A stretch of DNA of 64,000 nt from Ceratopteris richardii (GCA_020310875.1 CM035437.1:51340027-51404026); one strand, 5' to 3'; shown: positions 14,324 to 24,990, counted from the first letter of the stretch. The notes: generated by a model from the letters alone, not told the origin. Program-made: numbers and translations.

Positions 14324-14573
14324 CCTATATACCGTAGAATAGGGGTCCTACAAAAAAAAAATGCTACAGCTATGTATTCTAGTATTCTTTGTCTAATTCC
14401 AATCTAATTCTTGAGGAGAGACCAATTTTCTCATAATCGGTCTAATCCAGAAAGGAGACCAATTTCTCGAGAATTAGTGTCACTGGTGTAAGTCGAGACA
14501 GAAGAGACCAATTTTACCCAAATTGGTCTCATGGACTAATTTTCACAGAATTAATAATATAGTCTAAATTTCC
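14324..14573. repeat. 250-bp filler joining array units B and C
   Basis: Second copy of the junction sequence, identical by eye to 6703-6952 and to 35838-36087. Having the same filler at both junctions shows that the array grew by copying one original junction. Confidence 0.93.
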
Positions 14574-17204
14574 TTGCACAACTTTTGGACATCCGCTTCC
14601 ATAGTTGGCCAATGCACTCCGAATCTCCTTAGTGTTTGTAAGGTTCGTTGCTTTGAATGGTGTTGCTCTAGTGCACCTACATGTGCTAAATGCAACCATT
14701 TATTGTACTCGTCCTCTTCCACACAACAAGCTAAGATTCCTTGATCTGTGTGCTTGTACATGCTTCCTGCCATGATGTGGTACTTTTGGGCTTTAACAAC
14801 CTCTCTATTCCATGTGTTTACTACTGGATGGTTAGGCCCGTATGTCAATACTGGTACCAATGGCTTAGCCCACTGCGGTACAACTTCCAAATTAAACAAG
14901 TAAGCATCAGGAAGATCATCCGATACTCCTTGTGGGGCTTCTCCCGATGTGAGCCTAGAGAGATGATCTGCTCTTAAATGAGTCCTCCCTTTCCTTACCA
15001 CAACCTCAAAATCATATTCCATTAGCAAGAGAAACCATCTCACTAATCTTTCTGTATTGCACGGCTTGTTTACGAGGTATAGCAATGCTTGATGATCAGT
15101 AAAAAATTTAAACTTATTTGCAAGCAAATAGTGTCTAAATTTCTTAACTGCATATACCATGCCTAAGCCTTCTCTCTCCGTAGTGGTGTAATTTCGTTCA
15201 GCTGCATTCAACTGTCTACTGGCATAGGCAATTGGAAGATCCATATTACCTTCACCAGTAGGTTGAGCAAGTACACACCCAATGGCATAATTGGATGCAT
15301 CCACGTGAACATGGAATGGCTTATTCCAATCTGGTGTGGTCAAGATTGGTGCTGAACATAATCTTCGTTTAAGCTCCTGGAAGGAATTCTCACATTCATC
15401 CGTCCACTCAAAGTTAGTCAGAAGTCCGTACATGGGCTTTGCAATGACAGCATACATGTGTATAAATCGTCGGTAATAACCACAATGCCCCATGAAAGCT
15501 TGTACTTCCTTGACATTCTTTGGCCTAGGTAGCTCTGCTATAGCTCTCACTTTCTCTTTGTCAGTAGATATGCCATTCTTTGACACTATGTGTCCTAGAA
15601 TCTTGCCTTGCCTGACCATAAAAACGCACTTTTCTGGGTTCAGGCAGACTTGATAGTTCTCTACATTTGTCAAAGATTTGTCTGAGTTCAGGGATATGGG
15701 TTTGTCTAATGTTGGAATGAGCACAAAGATCATCAACATAGACTTCTAAGTTTTTCCTCAGGAACTCTTTAAATACATGGCACATCAGCCTTTGGAAGGT
15801 AGCTGGTGCATTGGTAAGCCCAAATGGCATTACTCTAAAGGCAAAAATGCCCCATTCTGTGGCAAAGGCCGTCTTATGCTGATCCTCTGGAGCTATGGCT
15901 ACTTGATTGTAACCCGAAAATCCATCAAGGAAGCTGTAGACTTCCTTGCCTGCCACTCTTTCTAAGAGATGTTCTGTGATGGGAAGCGGATAGTTATCTC
16001 GAATAGTGGCTGCATTAACCTTCTTCAAGTTAATGCATACGCGCAGCTTTCCATTTTTCTTGGGCACCACTACGATGGGGGATACCCACTCGGTGTGCTC
16101 AATTTCATATATAAATCCAGCTTCAACCAGTCTATCTATCTCTTCTTTGATCTTAGCAGCGTAATTATCGTTATATGTATAGGGCTTTTGCTTAGAGGGT
16201 TTAGCATCTGAGGTCATGGGGATGGTGTGTGAGCATATGTCCGGGTCAACACCTTTCAAATCCTTGTAACTCCAAGCGAATACATCTCTGTATTCTCTTA
16301 GCAAGGCAATTAACACATGCTCTTCTTCCTCTGTTAGGTCATGGCCTATGTATGTGCATCTCTCCTCTCCTTCTTCTAGGGCCACTACTATTTTCTTGTT
16401 GGTTTCTTTGTTATCATAGGCCTCTCCTGATTGTGCCTCTCGTTTCGGCATTCTGATCATGACTCTCCTGTCATCCATCTCATACTTCTTAAAATTTTCT
16501 GGGACCTCAAACAAAGATTCTTCCTCTTCTGGTGAGACTTCTCTCTTCTTTCGTTTCTTTACTTCTTCCTTCGGGGTTACATGTGTGGCTAATCTTACAT
16601 CGTTTGCATGTCTCTGAGGTTGAAATTCTACTTCATGGAAGTATTCTTCATCTGATGCAAATGGTGGGTCCATAATGATTGACTCTAGATCGGAGTCACT
16701 TGCATCCTCAAATGCATCAGGGCTAGGTTCGCATTCTTCTAACACTGCCTCTCCCATGATTGGCTCAATGGAGAAGACTGAAATGTCATAGCCATCTTCA
16801 TCACAGTGAGGTGTCCATTGTTCCTCATTGATGGCTACATCCATTGTCGCTAGGATTTCTGCCCAGCCATGGGGTTCAAATTCTTCATCAGGAAAGACTA
16901 CAGGTACATAGGCTGGGTCTTGAATTGATCTATTGGTTTCTTTTGCACCTAGCTCTCTGGCTTTTTCTCTCTTCTCTTCGTCTACTGCTACTTTGCACAT
17001 CCATAAGTGGGTGTCTTCATGCATCCATGAGGATCCTGATCCTAGGGAATGCACCGATTCCGTATCATCTTTGGCTCTATGGATGGGATTCCATTGGATA
17101 GGAGGTACATCTCTATGAGAGTAATCTTTAAGATTGACTTTGGTCGTAACACCCAAGTGCTGTAGGTACAAAGAATTGGTTCCCCAGTCCTGTACCACTT
17201 GCAA
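14574..17204 (-). mobile_element. RT-RNase H region, unit C
   Basis: About 300 residues of acidic linker precede a Ty3-type reverse transcriptase with WVSPIVVVPKKNG, the FLDGFSGYNQ motif, MPFGLTNAPATFQ and the catalytic YVDD. A tether follows, then a Ty3 RNase H (FHVHVDASNYAIG, ERNYTTTEREGL, FFTDHQALLYL). The segment ends in the start of the integrase zinc-binding domain, where the first histidines are visible. The rest of integrase is absent from every unit in the window. The pol order PR-RT-RH-(IN) places it in Ty3/gypsy and not copia. Part of a broken fossil. Confidence 0.9.
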
Positions 17205-17207
17205 CTA

Positions 17208-17902
17208 TCACATGAATGGTCTTCCCAAAATCATCTCATATGCATGATTTTTGCTGAAGTCACATATGGCAAATGTATGCTCAAACTCGACACCACAAGT
17301 GGTGAGAGTTATTCCTTCTAGTAATCCTAAGGGTCTCTCAATATGACCATCGGCCATCTGCAATTTCATTCTCGTTGGCCTGAGTGCTGGCTTGCCCCAA
17401 CGCTTCCAGAGGGAAGTGGTAGCAATTGCAACTCCTGCACCTGAGTCCAAAATTGCCTTGGTGGTGTACTCCTGGTAGGTAATGGGAAGATAGGTGTTCC
17501 CTTCTTCACCTTCACACATTCTCCTATCTTATCCAAGGGTATCTCTGGCACTGTTCTCTGGGATCCTACCTGGGAACGAGGTTTAGCTATTTATGGTACT
17601 TGTTTGGCGACATGTTTCCATAATTCAGGTCTAACCTTAAGTAGCTCTTCTAGCTTGAGATTGCACTGCACTTTGGTGTTCTTCACTACCTCTGTGTTCC
17701 TAGGTATGACTGAATCCTCGTTTCTTACCATGACTGTAGGTGCTCTCATGCAGGTGGACTTTGCTTCCCATGGGCCTGTGAAATGGGGTAGTTCCTGTAA
17801 AGAATTAGACTCGAAGTCTAATCTTTCTTGAGATTGGGTACTTTCCTGCTCTCCATAAATGGATGGAATGTCTTGTGGGAATTGGTCATGTGCCTCATCC
17901 AA
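17208..17902 (-). mobile_element. Aspartic protease region, unit C
   Basis: Retropepsin-type segment. The active-site triplet appears as ILDSGAGVAIA, followed by the flap region and the C-terminal ILGRPFM typical of plant retrotransposon proteases. It would cleave the Gag-Pol polyprotein. It overlaps the 3' end of gag and directly precedes RT. It is part of a broken fossil. Confidence 0.85.
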
Positions 17903-20900
17903 AGTTCAATGGGAGGAAAGACTTCACTTTCTTTAGCCCATTTGTCTTCTTGAATCTCGCGTAGGAATTCTGGTGTGAACCGATTCATAGAAGATGATGT
18001 GTCTGGCTCCGTAGAGTTAGGCAGATAGGCTTCAGGCGCATAGGCTTCTTGAGCAGGAATGCCTACTCTTCCACTTGCCTTATCCTTGTGTTGAGAGGCT
18101 GGTTCCTTTTGTGATTGTGCCATTAGATTCTCTATTCTTTCTAGGGAGGGGGGGTTGTCTGGTTCAGTGGAATTGGCCACATAAACTTTTGATGGGGAAT
18201 GGGTCATGTTTTTACTTACGTTCTCCCTTTCTTGATTTTTTTCTTCCTTGGCAGATCTTGCAATTAAGCCCTCTAACTTCTCTAGAAGTCCATCCAAGTG
18301 TAATTGCGTCTTGGCTGAGCCCGAGTAATTGAAAAGGCGACTGGCTTCAAACATAGTCTGAGCCAATGCGACCATTTTCGCGCAAAGCTTGGTTCTTTCT
18401 ATCTCTAGGTCAGCTCTAGGGTAACACTTGTCATGATCCGTGACATTTGGCCCTTCTTGGATTCTGGCCTGATATGCTTTAAGCATCATGTCTATATCTT
18501 CAGGAGTGGGATCAGCTAATACTGATCCTACTCTAGGGGGTGGTGGAATCATATGAGGTGGGTTGGAAGGTGGCGGGTCGGATGGCGATGGGAATGGTGG
18601 TGATGGGATAGTGTGAGAGGGAGTTTGAGAGGTGAGTTCAGTTATCCTGGCTTTGGTTTCTCTTATGCTTTCCTCGAGTTCACTCATCTTTTTAGCCCAT
18701 TGTCTTTTCATTCTTTCCCGACTATCTTTCCATGCTCTAGTCCTTTTCTTTGTTATGCTCTCGGTTTCACTAGTCTCTGGGTTCTTATCCTGGTTTACCC
18801 CTTGATTCTGCTGCAATGCTTGAGCTCTAGTGACTACCTGTACTGGTGCAGTGGACGTCACACTTCTTGTGGAGTCTACCACCAACCCAATAACGTTAAT
18901 AGGGGTGATTTTTGGCATATTATTAGGATTCTTAGGGCAATCTCGTAAGAGATGCTCCTTTCCACATTCTTGGCAAAAGCCTTGGATCGTCACTGACTGG
19001 GGTTGTGTAGGTGGAGGTAAGGGGCAATCACGAATGAGGTGATCTCCTTGGCATCTGTAGCACAGTCCTCTTGGGAATGGAGGTCTTACTTGCCTAGGTT
19101 GAGGCCTAGGGTTGGGGTTTGCATACATGACGTTTGTGTAATCTGACTCCCAACTAGGTTCATTTGGCTCTTCGCTGTAATAGGACTCACCATGTTCTGG
19201 AGACTGCATGTAGTAAGCCTGGGGACTATCGACATGTGTAGAATCAAAGCTATGGTCACTGGGGTCACTTTCAAAAAGTAGTGGGGTTACAGGGACTATG
19301 GCTCTATTCAGGTTTTCTTCTGCAACAGCATACTTTACCGGAATCACATTAGCTAGGGCTTGGGGTTGTTGTGCTAGCACAGGCTGAGGCCTTTGTTGGT
19401 TTTGATATTGTGGTTGATAATTTTGTTGTGGCCTGCCATATGGCTGTGGAGGGTACTGGTTCTGGTATCTTCCCTGTGGTGGATAGGGTTGAGGATAGGT
19501 TTGCCTAACTGTTTGCTTATTGTAGGGGCAATCTTGTGCGGTGTGATTGGTGTACCTCCGTTCTATGGTGCAGTAATGGCTACTAGGATTTACTTGGGGT
19601 TGAGCCATAATGGGACATACATTCGCCATGTGGTCGCCACCACAAGTATAGCACCTTTTCACAGGGGCAAACCTTGGGATTTGTTTGCTAGTTACACCTA
19701 ATTTCTGAGCTACTTTCTCTGCAAGTTCCTCGATTGATGTGGATTGCGTGGAAGAGAGGTTAGAGGCACTATCCGAGTCTTTGTATATCTTGGAAAGCTC
19801 TAACTCCTCCCCTAGGTTGTCCTCAATGTCAATACACATGCGTACACACTCTTCTATGGTCCTAGGGTCCTTCAAGTACACATAGGATCTCAATTTGGTA
19901 CTTAGCAATCCATCCAAGAATAAAGCCACTTGCTTAGCTGGTGTGGGTAACTCAGGGACAGGGCATCTTTCTAAGTATTGCCTAAATCTCCTTCCTGCAA
20001 GTCTCACGGTCTCTTGAGGGGTTTGCTTGAAGCTGTGAATCAGCGAGGAGGTATTATGCCTTATACCACTCTTAGAGAATTCAATAATGAAAGCCTCTAG
20101 GAGTTGGTCTATGCTCCTGAACTGCCTCTCATTTAGTGGCTGAAACCATGTCAGGGCAGTGTTCCTAAGGGTCAGACCAAAGGCATTGTACTGCGTGAAT
20201 AGATCCTCCACTTGTTGAGCTCTAAGGACTTGCCTAAACTCAGCCACATGATCGTATGGATCTCCAGTGCCATCGAAGTAGTTCTTCATGGACTTAACTA
20301 GCTGAGTCGGTCTCAAAGTCCTTGTGTGCTCTCTAGGTCGTGGTAGAGGGAACTCATCCGTATTTCTTTGATTTCTGTGAGCTCTAAGTACCTCAGGTTC
20401 TACTCTATTTGTTTCCGTCCTCGTTCTTTCCCTGTTGCCCACTGGGTTGGCAAAGCTTACTTCTGGTCTATCTCTACTTCTGTCTCTTTGCATTCCATGA
20501 GCTTGGGATGTTCCAGCTCCAGGGTGACCATAGGATACATTCGATCTTGGTTGGGAAAAAACGAATTCACCCTTCCAAGTGTAAGCATGCCTATCATTTT
20601 CTGTCACCACAAAGATCCTCTCCGAAGCGTGATCTAAGTAGGTCACTCTACCTGGGCTATCAGGATCCTTAAACTCATAGATCATGATAGTTCCTATATC
20701 CATTGGCCGATCAGATTTATACCTCCAAAAGGCTTCGTCAGTCTCTCGGTTCAGAAGCAGATCTATGCTCTTGTTGTCTTGGGGAACCCACTCAGGTGTG
20801 ATAATCCTAGTGAGAACAGATTTGCCTCGGGGGGTTCTAGGTTCTACACCCATGTTTCCTTGTTCCAAGTCACCTAAGTCCGCTTCTGAGATTACATTCC

Positions 20901-21336
20901 CAAATTCATCTGTCCTATCTGGGTGACTGGTGACTACGTATATGGTTCCTTCTTTGTCCATATATGCTCCGCTTTCAAACTTGACAGCTGGGTGCTCTAG
21001 TCCTATGGATTGGTCAGGGTTTTTAATCTGGACCACGGATCTTCCTAGGCCGTCCTCATAGATGATGGCACCTAATCGGTTGGTCCTAAGGTACTCCAAC
21101 TGTGTTTTGTAAGGGCCTTCTACCCTGTGCAAGTATGGCACACCTGAACTTCCCGTAGGTCTGTCCATGCCTTGAGACATCTCTGATTCACTGGTATCAG
21201 AGCTAGGGTAATGCGAGTGGTGACTCAACTGCTGGGCCCAAGACCTTGCAGTATGATTGACACTAGCCTCTGAAGACCTAAGGCTTTGTCTCTCTCTTAC
21301 TAGGTGTCGTCCTGATCTAAGGTTCATATGCCTCAC
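17818..21336 (-). CDS. Gag polyprotein of array unit C (Ty3/gypsy fossil)
   Basis: An open stretch of 1172 codons, long for a plant gag. The N-terminal third (roughly residues 1-330) is an extension without a recognised domain. Its middle segment, around the residues DPDSPGRVTYLD, is also seen in the diverged remnant at 24.4 kb, so it is a genuine part of this gag. A Retrotrans_gag (capsid) segment follows at roughly residues 370-490, with key residues W-F-Q-P-L and F-R-Q-Y. Three zinc knuckles of the C-x2-C-x3-H-x4-C type follow (CYTCGGDH, CYRCQGDH and CQECGKEH). Between knuckles 1 and 2 is a Pro/Gln-rich linker. The C-terminal part is charged and proline-rich. The product would form the nucleocapsid-type particle of the element. 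Confidence 0.85.
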   Translation of the reverse strand: MRHMNLRSGRHLVRERQSLRSSEASVNHTARSWAQQLSHHSHYPSSDTSESEMSQGMDRPTGSSGVPYLHRVEGPYKTQLEYLRTNRLGAIIYEDGLGRSVVQIKNPDQSIGLEHPAVKFESGAYMDKEGTIYVVTSHPDRTDEFGNVISEADLGDLEQGNMGVEPRTPRGKSVLTRIITPEWVPQDNKSIDLLLNRETDEAFWRYKSDRPMDIGTIMIYEFKDPDSPGRVTYLDHASERIFVVTENDRHAYTWKGEFVFSQPRSNVSYGHPGAGTSQAHGMQRDRSRDRPEVSFANPVGNRERTRTETNRVEPEVLRAHRNQRNTDEFPLPRPREHTRTLRPTQLVKSMKNYFDGTGDPYDHVAEFRQVLRAQQVEDLFTQYNAFGLTLRNTALTWFQPLNERQFRSIDQLLEAFIIEFSKSGIRHNTSSLIHSFKQTPQETVRLAGRRFRQYLERCPVPELPTPAKQVALFLDGLLSTKLRSYVYLKDPRTIEECVRMCIDIEDNLGEELELSKIYKDSDSASNLSSTQSTSIEELAEKVAQKLGVTSKQIPRFAPVKRCYTCGGDHMANVCPIMAQPQVNPSSHYCTIERRYTNHTAQDCPYNKQTVRQTYPQPYPPQGRYQNQYPPQPYGRPQQNYQPQYQNQQRPQPVLAQQPQALANVIPVKYAVAEENLNRAIVPVTPLLFESDPSDHSFDSTHVDSPQAYYMQSPEHGESYYSEEPNEPSWESDYTNVMYANPNPRPQPRQVRPPFPRGLCYRCQGDHLIRDCPLPPPTQPQSVTIQGFCQECGKEHLLRDCPKNPNNMPKITPINVIGLVVDSTRSVTSTAPVQVVTRAQALQQNQGVNQDKNPETSETESITKKRTRAWKDSRERMKRQWAKKMSELEESIRETKARITELTSQTPSHTIPSPPFPSPSDPPPSNPPHMIPPPPRVGSVLADPTPEDIDMMLKAYQARIQEGPNVTDHDKCYPRADLEIERTKLCAKMVALAQTMFEASRLFNYSGSAKTQLHLDGLLEKLEGLIARSAKEEKNQERENVSKNMTHSPSKVYVANSTEPDNPPSLERIENLMAQSQKEPASQHKDKASGRVGIPAQEAYAPEAYLPNSTEPDTSSSMNRFTPEFLREIQEDKWAKESEVFPPIELWMRHMTNSHKTFHPFMESRKVPNLKKD

Positions 21337-23268
21337 TGATTAACCCAATTTCTCCCAGGTACAACCACGTTTCTGAGTCCTTTTGTCTCGGTTACTTGGT
21401 TCTTTTTATGTTGATTATCGTGTTTATACTCTTGTCTGATATCACGTTGTTAGGAACACTTGAGTTTAATTTCGCACTTTAGTTTGGTCGTTTCCCGTTA
21501 GGTTCTTTTCCTTTAAGGTTGTCGTTCTCACACACACAGGTTATCTCTTGACTTGAACTTGATTTCTTAGACAGTCTTTGATTTATCACGTGCCTATCGT
21601 TGCCTGGAATTACTTCTAACACTACCCGTACTTAGCCTAAACTAAGAATTGACAGAGGGTGTTGCGGGTTTTCCAACCTTGAGTTCCTTTCCTTGTGTTG
21701 TTGCCCTGGGGTGCCCAGGAGGCGTGTTCCCAAGCCTGCACTTACTCTTTCCTTGCGTACCCTTTGCTGCTCTCAAAGGACCTGTAAAAGGCCCACTGTT
21801 AGCTCAAGACTTAAATTCAAAAGACTGAACCAATCACTTTCATTCATGTAACACTTCACCAATTTGCACTATAACTTTTTGGACACAACTCTAGAGACCC
21901 CTGAATTTTTGTTCCCCCTGGGTATGGTCACCTTCAAAATACCCTATCTAATATTCCTGATCTTAATTTAACCATAACCAGTCGATGTTTTTGTTGTACT
22001 CCCTGCGAGCTTTCCAACAAAACAAAAATCACGGCAAATGGATTTCGTATGAGAAAGTTATGCCAGTTCAGGGTCTTGGGGCTAAAACCGGATTAAACTA
22101 GGTTAACAGGCAAACAGGAATTCTCGAGTTACTTGGGTCATGCCCTCGTAATGCAATGCTACACCCTAGTGTTTGTCCCACACTTGGCCAAAATTTAGAC
22201 CACTATTTTTGCCTTAAAAATTTGACATAATTTGCCCTTCTAACGTGTTCGCAAAGTCTGTCGGTCGCGATTGACAGGTCAGTCGCGATCGACGTGTCGA
22301 TCGCGATTGACAGGTCCGTCGTGGCTGTCAGTCGTGATTGACTGGTCAATCGCGATTGACAGGTGGTCCGAATTTTCAGTCGATCGTGGTCAAACCATCG
22401 TTGACTCTGTCAGTCGCGATTGACTGGTCAGTCACGATTGACAGGTCGGTCGCGAGGTCTGTCCGTCATGGTCAAACAGTCGTTGACTGTGTCGGTCGCG
22501 ATTGACAGAGCCGTCGTGGGCTGTCCGTCGTGGTCAAACAGTCGTTGACTGTGTCGGTCGCGATTGACAGAGCCGTCGTGGGCTGTCAGTCGCGATTGAT
22601 GAGTCGATCGCGATTGATGGCTCGATCGCAATTGACACGTGTCACACGTATGGTCTGTCGATCGTGGTCAATCGGTCGTTGACTCTGTCGGTCGCGATTG
22701 ACAGGGCCGTCGTGGGCTGTCGATCAGTCGATCGCGATTGACAGGTCTGTCCGTCGTGGTTTGTCGATCGCGATTGACAGAGCGATCGCAATTGACAGAA
22801 ATCTGAGGAATTTCAAAAAACTAAACACATTTTTGGGAAGCTCTAGGCCTGTAGATCATGGTTTTGCACTTTGTTTGGTAATTTGAGCGTTTTTTCTGTC
22901 GATCGCGATTGACAGAGGTCGGCGACACACAGACAGTTACTTCGAATTCCGTACCTGCGCAGAGTGCTGGGGACGATGATGTGACCTGTACCTGCAAGAC
23001 AGCTCAAGAAACATGCAAAAATAGCACACACAATTTCGCTCTCTCGCTCTCTCTCACAAGTGAAATGAAGGAAATGAGGTGGAGATGGTGATATAATAAA
23101 AAAACTGAAATTTTCGCGATGATGGAAATGGAGGTGGAAGATGGTGATGATGGTGATGGTGATGATGGTGGTGAGGTAAGAAAGAGAAAAATAGGAAAAG
23201 TAAAGAAATTACCTACAACGCCAACGTCTCCAATCTACGTCTTACCATCACACGCTCGTCCTCAAAGC
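21337..23268 (-). other. 5' leader of the Ty3/gypsy element
   Basis: About 1.9 kb lies between the PBS and the gag start. The part next to gag (to 21951) is repeated in units A and B; the rest exists only here. It holds the minisatellite at 22255-22930, GA-rich tracts near 23035-23060 and ATGGTGATG runs near 23130-23175. No coding signal is seen. Long leaders are common in large plant gypsy elements. Confidence 0.75.
22255..22930 (-). repeat. GC-rich minisatellite in the leader (TCGATCGCGATTGACAG type)
   Basis: Many degenerate copies of a word close to TCGATCGCGATTGACAG, spaced irregularly at about 16-25 bp. A higher-order repeat of about 60 bp is visible between 22461 and 22590. The word is rich in GATC and CG. 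A decayed version lies at 62.6-63.05 kb on the opposite strand, at the same place in a related element. Confidence 0.88.
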
Positions 23269-23290
23269 TCGATCCCCAGCAACGGCGCCA
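23269..23290 (-). other. Primer-binding site, tRNA-Asp type
   Basis: The plus strand reads as a tRNA 3' end terminating in GGCAACGGCGCCA-like sequence with CCA. It matches the plant tRNA-Asp 3' end from memory with about one mismatch. On the minus strand it starts TGGCGCCGTTG a few bases after the LTR end, which is the expected layout for a minus-strand element. Confidence 0.8.
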
Positions 23291-23298
23291 AAATTTGG

Positions 23299-24000
23299 TG
23301 TAGCTCAGTGATGAGTAGCACCTCCTTTAATGTCAATCCGGGAAGACGTGAGGATGGTATGAAGACCTCGAGCAAGTGGAGGCACAAGTGCGTGAGTGAG
23401 AAGCACACAAACATGCACACACATACACACACACGTGCACACACGGCAAGACAAAGAGGGAGAAGCAATGGAGTTCTTAGATTACTTTCAAAAAGCTCTT
23501 ACTAGTTCATTTCAATTACAATCCAACCTCAAAAATGAGCTCTCTAGCTCCTTTTATAGTTTTTGACTAGCTTTGGCCCTGTTCAGACCTAGTGTCCGGC
23601 CTAGTTAAAAATTAGGTTCCAGGGCTTATTAGAGGGCTCAAACGAGATCTAAAAAATATGAAAATTGGCAGGTAGATACTTCTAAAGCTCCTCAAGCTCA
23701 AGGACTCCTTGGCTTGCACAAAATGGAGCTACAAAAAGGTGAACATGGTATTTACAGGGGTTATTAGTGATGAGAATCACTTTTAATTGGTGTAAAGGTT
23801 TTGAAAAATTAAAGGTTGCCTTAGTGCTAGATCTGCGTGAATTCTCGTACTTGCTTCTTCATGAGGAAAATTATTGGCCTACTTGCCAGATCTTCTTTGA
23901 CTGCCATGTCTGCTTGTGCTGTCCCTTCGTTCTGACTCTCTTCGTCTTGTGGCTCCTTCGGTTCCCTGACTGCTGCCAACATTGACCAAGCAGTATTGTA
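23299..24000 (-). mobile_element. 5' LTR of the array element (right end approximate)
   Basis: The LTR starts at about 23296-23299 (TGTAGC on plus), directly beside the PBS. It carries a TATA box at 23552-23558 (minus). The U5 part holds a CA/TG-rich stretch (23400-23450). The far end cannot be fixed because the partner LTR is not in the window; 24000 is a placeholder before the TATCGTATCAT minisatellite. A diverged copy of the 23.0-23.5 kb stretch lies inverted at 62.04-62.54 kb. Confidence 0.6.
23552..23558 (-). promoter_or_regulatory. TATA box in the LTR
   Basis: TATAAAA on the minus strand, about 255 bp upstream of the LTR/PBS boundary. This is a plausible distance for an R-U5 segment, so it is the likely RNA polymerase II promoter of the element. 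Confidence 0.55.
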
Positions 24001-24335
24001 TCATGTGCAAATTGGTATCGTATCGCCTTACTGGTATCATATCATCTCTTATTTTGGTATCGTATCATGAGGGGTATTACGTATCATGTAAAACCTGGTA
24101 TCGTATCGTCCTATCGTCAGTGTCGTATCATGGGGATTGGTATTGTATCATATATTGAGCAAGTATCATATCATCAACTACTTTAGTTATCGTATCATGG
24201 ATTGCAAAGGTATTGTATCATCTGCAAGTCCAATATCATATCATGCCACCCAGCGGTATCATATCGCCATAGACCCTTGGTATCGTATCATGCCAAGAGT
24301 GGTATCGTATCACTTATGTGGTATCGTCGAGAACG
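24000..24335 (+). repeat. Minisatellite of GGTATCGTATCAT words
   Basis: About 20 degenerate copies of (G)GTATCGTATCAT with spacers of varying length. It lies just upstream of a plus-strand gag remnant, in the position of a retroelement leader. Confidence 0.8.
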
Positions 24336-24409
24336 ACTCAGGCTAATTGGAGGTAAACATTTGAAGTGATTGAGGAGATAATTGAGGGGAAGAGGAGAGT
24401 AGACATAGA

Positions 24410-24990
24410 CCCACAGGGCTGAATGAACTTATGATCAGGACGGGTGCTAAGTAGCCGGATAAGTGTCATTTTGTCGATAGGAAGTGTAGCCCAAGTAAGC
24501 CACCACTCGATCTACTCAGACACCTCTAGGAGGAACTACCCATGGCCTCAGAGGACATGCATGGTTCTGTTCCTAGGGAGAATTTTATGTCAACCATAGA
24601 GGGTGAATACCGCACCTCTCTGCAGTATGTGTCAACTAATCTACAATGAATCCCTATAGCCTAGTGACCATCTATGAGTTGAAGGATTCAGAAGATGAGT
24701 CTAGAGTCACATACCTTGAACAAAACCAAAGAAGGTATTGGCCAGTAGATGAAGTCGATAGGTCTCAATTGAAATACATGGGGTTGTCTGTATTCCCTCC
24801 TTGAGAGCAGGCAACTACCTCCCACAATCCTTTTGGAACCCATCAGGGAACAAAGAATAGAATGTCAGGACAAAGAAGCCAGTGAAATATCCCTAACTGA
24901 ACACATGTGAAGTTCACAATTCCAAGAACGCATTCACACAACCAGACCAACTCAGGGATAGGTAACATGACTCAAACACCGGTTAGATCA
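24410..24990 (+). mobile_element. Remnant of the gag N-terminus of a related Ty3/gypsy element
   Basis: Plus-strand translations give short matches to the N-terminal extension of the array gag: an MNL-x-SGR start, EGEYRTSLQYVSTN (array: EGPYKTQLEYLRTN), then IYELKDSEDESRVTYL (array: IYEFKDPDSPGRVTYL). The order is kept and the intervening parts are shorter. It is an old, heavily broken fossil of a different subfamily, opposite in orientation to the array. Confidence 0.7.

Larger units (their letters stand above)
6953..14328 (-). mobile_element. Array unit B, Ty3/gypsy internal segment
   Basis: This is the complete middle unit, bounded on both sides by the 250-bp filler. It holds RNase H and RT (6953-9583), protease (9587-10282), gag (about 10198-13717) and a short leader stub. 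It lacks LTRs, PBS and the integrase core, so it cannot be a free-standing insertion. It is nearly identical to units A and C. It is a broken fossil with a small number of breaks. Confidence 0.92.
1..21951 (-). repeat. Head-to-tail tandem array of 7.62 kb Ty3/gypsy internal segments
   Basis: Three nearly identical units lie in the same orientation. The same sequence recurs at 1, 7630 and 15251, and the unit edges at 6703 and 14324 are 7621 bp apart. Each unit carries, in minus-strand order, about 0.6 kb of leader, gag, protease, RT and RNase H, and stops inside the integrase zinc-binding region. Units are separated by the same 250-bp filler and not by LTRs, so this is not a series of separate insertions. 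Differences between units are sparse single-base changes plus one short length difference, so the amplification is recent. Unit A runs off the left window edge. The third unit leads into the native 5' leader at about 21.95 kb, which marks the right end of the array. Confidence 0.93.
14574..23298 (-). mobile_element. Array unit C with native 5' leader and PBS
   Basis: This is the rightmost unit and the only one that keeps the original 5' end. In minus-strand order it has the PBS (23269-23290), a leader of about 1.9 kb with a minisatellite (22255-22930), gag (17818-21336), protease (17208-17902) and RT-RNase H (14574-17204), then the filler. Family: Ty3/gypsy (Metaviridae). The tRNA-Asp-type PBS and long leader resemble the plant Athila/Tat branch, but without an integrase the clade cannot be fixed. 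It has a small number of breaks and looks young. Confidence 0.9.

Noticed and set aside
1-21951. Three independent retrotransposon insertions
   Set aside because: No LTRs or target duplications lie between the units, and both junctions are the same 250-bp filler.
22255-22930. CRISPR-like or satellite-DNA interpretation of the GATCGCGATTGACAG repeats
   Set aside because: Spacing is irregular, the repeats are degenerate, and the position inside a retroelement leader explains them better.
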